Shown: in pieces, positions 1 to 4,657 of the stretch
How positions within the stretch are numbered: the first letter of the stretch is position 1
Layout of the letters: each line of letters opens with the position of its first letter
Translations under genes and position numbers: made by a program
Assembly (NCBI GenBank): GCA_026394695.1
Contig: JAPKXT010000072.1
Coordinates: forward strand, 1 to 5,761
From: Methanoregula sp.
GTDB lineage: Archaea; Halobacteriota; Methanomicrobia; Methanomicrobiales; Methanospirillaceae
Direction of reading: 5' to 3'
DNA: 5,761 bases
The notes under the pieces: model-generated
What the model was told of the DNA's origin: nothing
The model's database searches: none
What the model saw: the letters and a program-made list of their open reading frames with translations, nothing else

Positions 1-429
1 ATTGCAAAGGAACGCGGGATCTCGGTCAGCGAGACGGTCACACAGGAATCCAGCGGATTCAAGAACCTCATCACCATCCGAATCAAGACTGATAAGGGAG
101 AAGAAACGGTCAGCGGCACGGTATTTTTCAAGGGCCGCAGCCGCATTGTCGCCGTCGGCGGCTACACGATGGACATGATCCCCGAAGGCTATGTGATTGT
201 CTCACGACATCTTGACAAGCCCGGGGTTATCGGGCGTGCATCCACGATCCTCGGGAAATGCAATATCAACATTGCCGGCATGCAGGTGGGACGTGTCCAG
301 CCCGGTGAGCATGCAATCATGGTCCTGAACGTGGACAGCGAAGTACCCCAAGAAGTGATGGATGAGATACGCGGGATGCCGGGGATCTTTACCGCAACAT
401 TTGCCAAGATATCGAGTGAGAAGATTTAG
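1..429 (+). CDS. serA: D-3-phosphoglycerate dehydrogenase, C-terminal part (5' end outside window)
   Basis: This is the C-terminal 142 residues of cytosolic SerA, which oxidises 3-phosphoglycerate to 3-phosphohydroxypyruvate with NAD+ in the first step of serine synthesis. The frame is open from base 1 to TAG at 427-429. Residues ~1-57 match the intervening (ASB-like) regulatory domain, ending in the family phrase VFFKGRSRIVAVGGY. Residues ~64-138 are an ACT domain: YVIVSRHLDKPGVIGR followed by NINIAGMQVGR, the region that binds serine and mediates feedback inhibition in this family. The NAD-binding and catalytic domains lie upstream of the window. The ATG at 169 falls between the two domains, so it is internal and not the true start. 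A T7 run follows within 15 bases, so the gene is probably the last of its transcript. The assignment rests on the domain pair and characteristic wording; I am very sure of it. Confidence 0.95.
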   Translation: MAKERGISVSETVTQESSGFKNLITIRIKTDKGEETVSGTVFFKGRSRIVAVGGYTMDMIPEGYVIVSRHLDKPGVIGRASTILGKCNINIAGMQVGRVQPGEHAIMVLNVDSEVPQEVMDEIRGMPGIFTATFAKISSEKI

Positions 430-447
430 GGGATTCTTTTTTTAAAA
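430..447 (+). terminator. T-run terminator after serA
   Basis: Seven consecutive T (437-443) start eight bases after the serA stop. Archaeal RNA polymerase terminates at T-rich stretches, often without a hairpin. A small dyad (CACTA-TATT-TAGTG, 451-464) follows it. Confidence 0.55.
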
Positions 448-595
448 TTACACTATATTTAGTGAACACTTTTAGAGTACGATTTTTGGAATTTTGCGAT
501 CCTGCGAAACTGACACTTTCTAAAGAAAGGAACAATGTATTGTGTAATATTTTTAGGGTATAGTCCCATTCTAGCGACTAAAAATCTCGTATTTG

Positions 596-675
596 TTGAA
601 TGATTTCACTCAATCAGACGCTCCTGGGGACTTCGCCTTTGGCTTGTCCCCGCCGCTGTGGCGTCCCCAATTGGG
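596..675. repeat. Cluster of hairpins in a GC-rich island
   Basis: Three dyads lie back to back. TTGAATGA/TCACTCAA (596-613) has a 2-nt loop and one mismatch. GGGGAC (626-631) pairs with GTCCCC (646-651), enclosing an inner GCC-TTT-GGC stem (635-643). CCCAATTGGG (666-675) is a perfect palindrome. A second GTCCCC at 663-668 could compete for the same GGGGAC. The block has no coding potential I trust, and stands out against AT-rich flanks. It could be a structured RNA or a dispersed palindromic element; the sequence alone does not decide. Confidence 0.45.
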
Positions 676-867
676 ATAGGACGGACACAAAAAACAACTC
701 TAAATTCAATTTACCTTGCAGCAACGACTCACTTTTTTGAGATTTATTTTGGTCATTCAATTTTCCATTTTTTCCCGTCGTAGAGGATTTCCCGCGCGGA
801 CAACTTTTAATTGTAATAAAAGGAAGAACGTAAAATCCAAAATTTAGAGATTCTCCTGCCCTTAATA

Positions 868-948
868 TCGCCGGAAAATACGGCCCGGAAACCGGATCCG
901 GATGATGATAGTTATAAGGGATTACTGGGTCTTTGAGTCTTCCGGCGA
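868..948. repeat. 9-bp perfect inverted repeat with palindromic interior
   Basis: TCGCCGGAA (868-876) is the exact reverse complement of TTCCGGCGA (940-948), 63 bases apart. Inside lies the perfect palindrome CCGGATCCGG (892-901), overlapping a CCGG-AAA-CCGG motif. It could be a folded RNA or paired protein sites upstream of the lipoprotein gene. No function is evident. Confidence 0.4.
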
Positions 949-957
949 GTTGATACC

Positions 958-966
958 GTTTATAGT
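958..966 (+). promoter_or_regulatory. Candidate TATA box for the transglutaminase-like gene
   Basis: GTTTATAG around 958-965 would place a transcription start near 988, giving a leader of about 78 nt that contains both hairpins described at 999-1055. Another candidate is TTATAA at 912-917. Neither is a perfect consensus, so the choice is uncertain. Confidence 0.35.
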
Positions 967-998
967 GATGGAAATTAGCTGGACTCTATTATCTAACC

Positions 999-1066
999 GG
1001 GAATCCGGGTTGCCTTCAGAAAGCCGGTTCCCAATTGTTTATCTTTCATTGGGAAAATGATCCTGT
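999..1066 (+). promoter_or_regulatory. Leader with two mutually exclusive hairpins and an SD-like site
   Basis: Stem 1 pairs GGGAA-t-CCGG (999-1008, one bulged T) with CCGGTTCCC (1024-1032). Stem 2 pairs TTCCCAAT (1028-1035) with ATTGGGAA (1048-1055), eight perfect pairs and a 12-nt loop. The segment 1028-1032 is needed by both, so only one stem can form at a time. Stem 2 ends two bases before TGATCC (1058-1063), which is complementary to GGAUCA next to the anti-SD at the 3' end of 16S rRNA. This SD-like site lies three bases before the ATG at 1067. The pairing is directly visible; a switching role is inference. Confidence 0.4.
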
Positions 1067-2326
1067 ATGCCGGTTTTCCATGGAAGGGTCCAGTACGGCT
1101 ATCTGGCTATCTTGGTTATGATTCTCGCCGTGCTTTTTTCCGGTTGTGCAGCCCATGCTCCAGTCACTTCCCCGGTCCAGAAAGCTACTCCGTCACCGGC
1201 TCCACCTGCCACCGCGTATGCCGGCGGTCCATCCGGGACACCTCCGATCACCGTGTCCCGGATTCTCGTCGTCAACAATACCCCTGCCCCGACCGCAACA
1301 CCGGATCCGGGCTTCGAAACGAAGGGTTCGCTCAATAAACTGTACTATTACACCATCGATGGCACACCCGGATATATCCCTCTCAAGGTCTATACCGGGG
1401 TAAATAGCTACATAGCCTCGTTCGGGGACATTTATACCGGCGACGATTATAATGCCGTTATCGGAAACGAGGTACAGCGAAAATACGTCAGCCCGATGGT
1501 GGAGAATATACGGCGTGCTGCAAAAAAACCCGATGACGAGGCGCGGATCGCTATCAGCCTTGTCCAGCATATCAAGTACGATGCCAACGCTGTGAACGAG
1601 ATCCAGGTGAACACTTCCAAAACTGGCCAGGAATACATCGGACGGTATCCCTATACCATTCTCGACCAGAACTGGGGTGGTATCTGCGGGGAAAAATCAT
1701 TCCTTCTCGCGCTTCTCTTAAAGGAACTTGGGTATGGCGTGGCCCTTTACGAGTTCGATGACATTCACCACATGGCCCTCGGGATCAAGGCACCGGCGCA
1801 GTATGCGTACAAGGCGACCGGGTATGCCCTCATCGAAAGTACTGCACCGTCGATCCCGACGTTCGATGAGTATTCCTTTGTCGGAATAAATGCCACCTTG
1901 TCATCGACCAGCCCGTCAAAGACAGTGATTGTCTCTGACGGGAGATCGTTTACCACGATCGAAACAGAGTATTCTGATGCGCAGCTGGAGCGATCGCTCT
2001 ACCAGGAGCTGGGTAAAGTGAGCGCAGCCGCGACGGCGGTAAATGCCGCTGCAGAGCAGCTCGATCAGCTCAGAGCAGCAGCAGAGTACTGGAGAACCCA
2101 GGCGCAGAATGACTACGCACGAGGCGATATGGCCAGTTACCAGAATGACCTCTCGATGTTCAACCAGGCAGAAGCTGCGTATGAAAACTACTATAACCAG
2201 GTCTATAACCCTGCGTACATCGCGTGGAGCAATCTGAAGGATGAATACCAGAATAATTTCGCGCCCAAACAGAAGGGGCTTGAGGATAAATACGGGATGA
2301 CGACGGGGATCGGTGTCGGGTTGTAA
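1067..2326 (+). CDS. Secreted lipobox-bearing transglutaminase-like (papain-fold) protein
   Basis: The product has 419 residues. The ATG at 1067 is the first possible start, because TGA lies in frame at 1058-1060. Residues 11-26 form a hydrophobic signal ending in LFSGC, with Cys27 as the likely lipid-modified residue of a lipobox. Residues ~30-82 are a Pro/Thr/Ser/Ala-rich linker typical of surface proteins. Residues ~140-265 resemble a transglutaminase core. Cys207 in GGICGEKSFLLALLLKELGY, His235 in HHMALGI and Glu257 in YALIEST form a plausible Cys-His-acid triad. Residues ~303-400 are rich in Ala, Gln and Glu and look helical or coiled-coil. The protein is probably anchored outside the membrane; members of this fold are cysteine proteases, amidases or transglutaminases, so the substrate is unknown. 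It is convergent with a gene for a chagasin-type inhibitor. I am confident of the fold, less so of enzymatic activity. Confidence 0.88.
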   Translation: MPVFHGRVQYGYLAILVMILAVLFSGCAAHAPVTSPVQKATPSPAPPATAYAGGPSGTPPITVSRILVVNNTPAPTATPDPGFETKGSLNKLYYYTIDGTPGYIPLKVYTGVNSYIASFGDIYTGDDYNAVIGNEVQRKYVSPMVENIRRAAKKPDDEARIAISLVQHIKYDANAVNEIQVNTSKTGQEYIGRYPYTILDQNWGGICGEKSFLLALLLKELGYGVALYEFDDIHHMALGIKAPAQYAYKATGYALIESTAPSIPTFDEYSFVGINATLSSTSPSKTVIVSDGRSFTTIETEYSDAQLERSLYQELGKVSAAATAVNAAAEQLDQLRAAAEYWRTQAQNDYARGDMASYQNDLSMFNQAEAAYENYYNQVYNPAYIAWSNLKDEYQNNFAPKQKGLEDKYGMTTGIGVGL

Positions 2327-2364
2327 GTGGGTATCAGAATCCGGGAAGGACAATCCGGTTCTAT

Positions 2365-2450
2365 CGCTGACAGCGTCCTGCCAACCTGCAGTATTGACAT
2401 CTGTTACCCGGCGCGGTTCTGATAAGTTGACGGTTGGCAGGGAATTTTTA
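2365..2450 (+). terminator. Inverted repeat plus T-run downstream of the transglutaminase-like gene
   Basis: CCTGCCAACC (2377-2386) and GGTTGGCAGG (2432-2441) are a perfect 10-bp inverted repeat enclosing 45 bases. AATTTTT follows directly (2443-2449). A small hairpin, CGCT-GAC-AGCG (2365-2375), abuts it on the left. The T-run after the right arm fits termination of the plus-strand gene. The 45-nt loop is large for a simple terminator, so a folded 3' UTR or small RNA is also possible. Confidence 0.5.
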
Positions 2451-2500
2451 ATGGGGTGAAATATCGGTCACCCCCGCAAACTTATCTGAACCGTCCCGCT

Positions 2501-2527
2501 ATGCCCGGCCGTACGACCGGCCGGCAT
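2501..2527 (-). terminator. Very stable hairpin after the chagasin-like gene
   Basis: ATGCC-c-GGCCG (2501-2511) pairs with CGGCCGGCAT (2518-2527): ten pairs, one bulged C and a 6-nt loop. It lies 15 bases beyond the stop of the minus-strand inhibitor gene. No T-run follows on the minus strand, so it is better read as an RNA 3'-end stabiliser or a block between convergent transcripts than a classical terminator. Confidence 0.4.
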
Positions 2528-2542
2528 CCATTCGCTCCGATC

Positions 2543-2947
2543 TCACCGGTTGCTTACCTGAAATGTTATCGAATAGATATTAACCGGGTACGGCGTATCG
2601 CTACGGACCTTGACGGCACTGAACGTCTGGGTGCCGGTCTGGACAGCGGTGATGTGCCAGGTGCGGGTTCCTCCGGCTCCCAGCATTCCCATCATCTCTC
2701 CAATCGGATTTCCGGATTCGTACGTATCTCTGGAAATCGCGAGCCCGGGCGTCACATTTGCGACCCACCGGAATCCCGTTTTCGGGTTCTCCCCGAGCGA
2801 GATGGTTATGGTGTCTCCTTGCGTCACACTGACTGTGGCGTTGTTGCTGCTCTCATCAAAGGAATTCACCATGCTCATACCGATACCGATGATCACGATG
2901 ACGACGAGAATCCCTGCTATTCCCAGATAGATCCATTTTCTCTCCAC
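2543..2947 (-). CDS. Membrane-anchored chagasin-type (I42) cysteine-peptidase inhibitor
   Basis: The product has 134 residues. The chosen start is GTG at 2947-2945, because GGGAGGT lies six bases upstream on the minus strand. A longer frame to an ATG at 3130 adds a basic N-terminus with no signal character and runs across the TATA box, so I reject it. Residues ~5-27 are one hydrophobic helix (WIYLGIAGILVVIVIIGIGM), a signal anchor that would put the rest outside the cell. Residues ~38-132 fit the chagasin fold: the NPKTGFRW loop at 54-61, the Gly-rich loop LGAGGTRTW at 89-97, and a final beta-strand segment. In the family these loops enter the active site of papain-like cysteine peptidases. 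The third family signature, RPW, is not visible; VRSDTPYP (114-121) stands near the expected place. It is convergent with the papain/transglutaminase-fold gene at 1067-2326. Confidence 0.82.
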   Translation of the reverse strand: MERKWIYLGIAGILVVIVIIGIGMSMVNSFDESSNNATVSVTQGDTITISLGENPKTGFRWVANVTPGLAISRDTYESGNPIGEMMGMLGAGGTRTWHITAVQTGTQTFSAVKVRSDTPYPVNIYSITFQVSNR

Positions 2948-3035
2948 AGCTCTACCTCCCGGTAGGATGCAGAATTTTCCACGGCAAGGTGCCGGGTCGC
3001 TTCCGCATTTCGGCATCCGTTTCTTGTCCGTCCGG

Positions 3036-3043
3036 TTATATAT
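3036..3043 (-). promoter_or_regulatory. TATA box of the chagasin-like gene
   Basis: On the minus strand the sequence reads ATATATAA. A start about 26 bases downstream, near 3012, would give a leader of roughly 65 nt before the SD and the GTG at 2947. This supports the short start over the upstream ATG at 3130. Confidence 0.55.
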
Positions 3044-3139
3044 GCCCATGTATAACAGCCTGCACCGGTAGTACACCGGGAAGTGCTGGTAACGGAATGG
3101 CAGGACTGTAAATTTCTTCTTTTTTTGCACGATCCCCTA

Positions 3140-3313
3140 TTAGAATTCCCTCATCACGCAATTTTCTGGATACCAGTGCTCAAATATTACCCCTTCTTTT
3201 ACCCACCTCGTGACATATCCGCCCTTTTCGCTCCGCTTATTCGCGCCCGCCACATGGCGTGAAATCTCCACCGCATGATAATCAATTGCAAAAGCAGGTT
3301 TGCGGTACCGCAT
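3140..3313 (-). CDS. Small ORF A, unrecognised, shares its N-terminus with ORF B
   Basis: The product has 57 residues from ATG at 3313, and ends in tandem stops TAA TAG (3142-3137). It begins MRYRKPAFAIDYHAVEISR and continues with protein-like, aromatic-rich sequence ending in HWYPENCVMREF. I recognise no family. The same frame stays open upstream to 3370, where tandem stops (TAG TAA) block it, so a longer product would need a non-ATG start; GTG directly precedes the ATG. No strong SD is visible. A TATA-like TTATATAAAA on the minus strand (3417-3408) could drive it. Residues 1-24 match ORF B at 19 positions, and codons 2, 22 and 24 differ only by synonymous changes, which points to coding ancestry. 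After residue 24 the two proteins are unrelated. It may be a small gene or the tail of a decayed larger one. Confidence 0.42.
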   Translation of the reverse strand: MRYRKPAFAIDYHAVEISRHVAGANKRSEKGGYVTRWVKEGVIFEHWYPENCVMREF

Positions 3314-3346
3314 CACTTCAGACAGACCATGCGATTTCTGGATAAG
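3244..3346. repeat. Direct repeat unit, copy A
   Basis: By eye, about 88 of 103 positions are identical to copy B (3791-3893), in the same orientation, ungapped, with an offset of 547 bases. The stretch 3256-3290 is identical over 35 bases. The repeat covers the first 23-24 codons of minus-strand ORF A and ~33 bases upstream, including a shared AGAAATCGC (minus strand). Confidence 0.8.
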
Positions 3347-3359
3347 CCGCCAGCCATGT

Positions 3360-3382
3360 TTCCGATACCGTTACTATCGGAA
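3360..3382. promoter_or_regulatory. 8-bp inverted repeat near a shared promoter
   Basis: TTCCGATA (3360-3367) and TATCGGAA (3375-3382) form a perfect dyad around a 7-nt centre. It lies 25 bases upstream of the TATA box of the Lys-rich gene and just downstream of the start expected if that TATA box also fires toward ORF A. It could be an operator for either gene or a 5'-UTR hairpin of ORF A. Confidence 0.35.
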
Positions 3383-3407
3383 TAATTGCGTTTGGAACCA
3401 TCATTGA

Positions 3408-3417
3408 TTTTATATAA
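3408..3417 (+). promoter_or_regulatory. TATA box of the Lys-rich small gene, possibly bidirectional
   Basis: TTTTATATAA suggests a start near 3440 and a ~45-nt leader with SD GGAGG at 3471-3475. Reading the other strand gives TTATATAAAA, equally good, which could serve ORF A on the minus strand. Confidence 0.55.
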
Positions 3418-3484
3418 GTGAGAATACGAATTGGAATATAATCCCCAATGTTATTTTATTTTTTGCAGTTGGAGGAGTGTTCTA

Positions 3485-3622
3485 ATGCCGTTGAAAAAAG
3501 GATCATCACAAAAAACGATCAGTGAGAATATCAAGATTGAGATGGAAGCCGGCAAGCCGCAAAAACAGGCTGTAGCTATTGCATTGAGCGTTGCTGGAAA
3601 ATCAAGAAAGAAAAAGAAGTAA
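3485..3622 (+). CDS. Small Lys-rich protein, phage-type KGSS...KPQKQAVAIAL family
   Basis: The product has 45 residues, from ATG at 3485 with SD GGAGG at 3471-3475, nine bases away. An in-frame ATG at 3431 lacks an SD and lies about where transcription should begin, so it is rejected. The protein is MPLKKGSSQKTISENIKIEM followed by EAGKPQKQAVAIALSVAGKS and a Lys-rich tail. This layout (MPLKKG, NI, a short helix, GKPQKQAVAIAL, basic tail) is familiar from tiny uncharacterised proteins common in phages and bacteria; I believe it is the DUF6496-like group, but I cannot confirm the name. The strong positive charge suggests nucleic-acid contact, which is inference. The gene is isolated, with its own promoter, and sits between the two direct repeats. 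Its bacterial and phage relatives hint at horizontal origin. Confidence 0.8.
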   Translation: MPLKKGSSQKTISENIKIEMEAGKPQKQAVAIALSVAGKSRKKKK

Positions 3623-3631
3623 TTAATTCCG

Positions 3632-3743
3632 TTTCCTGTTAATTATCGATACGTATGAAGTAATGGCAAGTATACAAAAAAGTTCACGTGCTTCTTCATG
3701 GCAAGTTACCATCATCTTGCATGAATGTCGTGTAAACAGGAAA
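3632..3743. repeat. Nested inverted repeats downstream of the Lys-rich gene
   Basis: The outer arms TTTCCTGTT (3632-3640) and AACAGGAAA (3735-3743) are perfect over 9 bp. Inside, TTCATgGCAAG (3695-3705, one bulged G) pairs with CTTGCATGAA (3716-3725), and CACG (3685-3688) pairs with CGTG (3729-3732). The right outer arm starts two bases after the inner stem, as stacked helices would. It begins ten bases after the stop of the 45-residue gene, so it may be a structured 3' UTR or a small RNA. It overlaps the 3' end of minus-strand ORF B. Confidence 0.45.
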
Positions 3744-3860
3744 GTCTCTCAAAAAATAATATTTGAAAACCTTTGCTCTTTGTTCGTGAGCGCCTGCCAA
3801 AAGGCGTGAAATCTCCACCGCATGATAATCAATTGCATAAAGAGGTTTGCGGTATCGCAT
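3696..3860 (-). CDS. Small ORF B, diverged partner of ORF A, perhaps a remnant
   Basis: The product has 54 residues from ATG at 3860 to TGA at 3698-3696. It begins MRYRKPLYAIDYHAVEISR, then LLAGAHEQRAKVFKYYF and an unrelated tail. The start codon aligns exactly with that of ORF A. Eight codons upstream-in-frame protein homology is weak, and a TAG lies in frame at about 3887-3885, where ORF A has CAG, so translation cannot begin further upstream. I see no TATA box or SD ahead of it, and the terminator of the DUF4389-like gene lies upstream. A decayed copy of the ORF A gene is therefore as likely as a functional small gene. The tail overlaps the hairpin at 3685-3732, which weakens the case for coding there. 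Confidence 0.3.
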   Translation of the reverse strand: MRYRKPLYAIDYHAVEISRLLAGAHEQRAKVFKYYFLRDFPVYTTFMQDDGNLP

Positions 3861-3893
3861 CACTAAAGAAATACAACGCGATTTCTAGAGAAG
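3791..3893. repeat. Direct repeat unit, copy B
   Basis: Second copy of the unit at 3244-3346, about 85% identical, with the 35-base identical block at 3803-3837. The two copies flank the Lys-rich gene in direct orientation, so recombination between them would delete that gene. Confidence 0.8.
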
Positions 3894-3986
3894 ATGCCTG
3901 CAATTTTTCCGTGGAAATGAACAGACCTGATGGTATGTGACAGGATCACACGTGATGATAGTTCATCCGGGTATCTTCGCGTAATG

Positions 3987-4014
3987 AAAAAAGGGTTGAC
4001 CGGTTCCGCGGTCA
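3987..4014 (-). terminator. Hairpin and T6 terminator of the DUF4389-like gene
   Basis: On the minus strand, TGACCG (4014-4009) pairs with CGGTCA (4002-3997) around a 6-nt loop, and six T (3992-3987) follow after four bases. It begins ten bases after the stop at 4024, the expected place for a 3' terminator. Confidence 0.7.
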
Positions 4015-4023
4015 GGATTTGGA

Positions 4024-4335
4024 TTACTCTTTGTAAATCTTCACCGGCACCGGGAAGATCTCCGGGCGTTTGTCCGTCATGATATGAGTATAGCTCATCA
4101 CGTCCACAACGTATTCGAGATAGCCTTTGGCAACGTTCGAGAGCCATTCGTTCCGGTTGCCCAGAATCAGGATATGGAACCACTGGACGAACAGGCAGAT
4201 GAATGCGATTATGCCATAGATCCACAGGACGATGCCGATGAGGATCCAGTAAAGGATACGGATGAGCAGTTCAAGCCGGCTTGCATCGTGCTCGTAGGTA
4301 AAGAGCTGGTTGGGTGAACCCGGTGTATCGGTCAT
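4024..4335 (-). CDS. DUF4389-like integral membrane protein
   Basis: The product has 103 residues from ATG at 4335. An alternative TTG at 4395 would add 20 residues but would place the TATA-like element (4377-4367) inside the gene, so the ATG is preferred. With no SD and a predicted start of transcription near 4346, the mRNA is probably almost leaderless. Residues ~22-59 hold two adjacent membrane helices, LLIRILYWILIGIVLWIYGI and IAFICLFVQWFHILILG. They are followed by NEWLSNVAKGYLEYVVDVMSY and a TDKRPEIFPV tail. The order LFVQW, W-L, GYL-Y, Y-x(3)-TD, P is the hallmark I know for DUF4389 membrane proteins of unknown function. It is a single-gene unit with its own terminator at 3987-4014. 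Confidence 0.75.
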   Translation of the reverse strand: MTDTPGSPNQLFTYEHDASRLELLIRILYWILIGIVLWIYGIIAFICLFVQWFHILILGNRNEWLSNVAKGYLEYVVDVMSYTHIMTDKRPEIFPVPVKIYKE

Positions 4336-4366
4336 TTTTATCAATTCAACGGTAGATCCTGTGTGG

Positions 4367-4377
4367 TAATAAAATAA
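4367..4377 (-). promoter_or_regulatory. TATA-like element of the DUF4389-like gene
   Basis: On the minus strand it reads TTATTTTATTA. A start ~26 bases downstream is near 4346, about ten bases before the ATG at 4335, consistent with the missing SD. Confidence 0.4.
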
Positions 4378-4444
4378 CTGCCCCCCGGGTTCCAATAATT
4401 ATGGTCGATAAGGTCAGGACATGCTTTGAAAGCCGGTACACTAT

Positions 4445-4480
4445 TTTTTAATAATAAGATGACAGATGCTATAGAGCATC
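4445..4480 (+). promoter_or_regulatory. tRNA-Val promoter with an inverted repeat at the expected start
   Basis: The AT-rich run TTTTTAATAATA (4445-4456) is the best TATA candidate and lies ~35-45 bases before the tRNA. Between them GATGCT-ATAG-AGCATC (4465-4480) is a perfect 6-bp dyad, spanning the predicted start of transcription near 4478. Confidence 0.45.
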
Positions 4481-4490
4481 AGACAATAGC

Positions 4491-4564
4491 GGGCTCGTGG
4501 TCTAGTTGGTTATGACGTCGCCTTGACATGGCGGAGGTCCTGAGTTCAAATCTCAGCGGGCCCA
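4491..4564 (+). tRNA. tRNA-Val (anticodon GAC)
   Basis: The cloverleaf is complete over 74 nt. Acceptor stem GGGCTCG (4491-4497) pairs with CGGGCCC (4557-4563) with one T-G pair; discriminator A is at 4564. The D arm GTC/GAC encloses a GG-containing loop. Anticodon stem TCGCC/GGCGG encloses loop TTGACAT (4523-4529) with anticodon GAC (4525-4527), decoding GUC/GUU valine. The T arm CTGAG-TTCAAAT-CTCAG is perfect. CCA is not encoded, and no intron is present. Confidence 0.96.
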
Positions 4565-4566
4565 TC

Positions 4567-4580
4567 GTTTTTTATTTTTA
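4567..4580 (+). terminator. T-run terminator after tRNA-Val
   Basis: T6 (4568-4573) and T5 (4575-4579), interrupted by a single A, begin four bases after the tRNA 3' end, as usual for archaeal tRNA transcripts. Confidence 0.7.
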
Positions 4581-4657
4581 CTGATATGAAGTAATCTGTT
4601 TCTGGAAGAAATCTTCACCGATAAGGATTGTTCCACTTTCTCACCACGTAGACCTGA

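Larger units (their letters stand above)
430..1066. other. Long intergenic region without a supported gene
   Basis: Neither strand shows a convincing coding frame here. The stretch is AT-rich except for a GC-rich island at ~618-680. It carries many dyads: CACTA/TAGTG (451-464), CTTTC/GAAAG (516-529), TAGTC/GACTA (561-580), TTGAATGA/TCACTCAA with one mismatch (596-613), a GC hairpin (626-651), the palindrome CCCAATTGGG (666-675), a 9-bp repeat pair (868-876 and 940-948), the palindrome CCGGATCCGG (892-901), and the leader hairpins at 999-1055. Several T-rich runs lie between 730 and 780. It may contain one or more non-coding RNAs, but nothing matches an RNA family I can name. Confidence 0.6.

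Noticed and set aside
1916..2353. 145-codon minus-strand frame
   Set aside because: It is antisense to the C-terminal half of the transglutaminase-like gene and has no recognisable features.
2456..2965. 169-codon plus-strand open frame
   Set aside because: It lies antisense to the chagasin-like gene, whose domain motifs, SD and TATA box are clear; its own sequence has no recognisable protein character.
2948..3130. N-terminal extension of the chagasin-like gene to ATG at 3130
   Set aside because: It would bury the membrane helix behind ~60 basic residues, run over the TATA box and ignore the well-spaced GGGAGGT before GTG 2947.
3244..3893. The repeated units as a CRISPR array
   Set aside because: Only two copies, ~103 bp long and 547 bases apart with a gene between them; no regular spacers.
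3936..3950. TGTGA-N5-TCACA, similar to a bacterial CRP half-site pair
   Set aside because: Spacing is one base short, CRP is not expected in an archaeon, and no gene starts nearby; likely chance.
3863..4225. 120-codon minus-strand frame overlapping the DUF4389-like gene
   Set aside because: It overlaps a gene with clear membrane-protein pattern, crosses that gene's terminator and runs into repeat copy B; no family resemblance.
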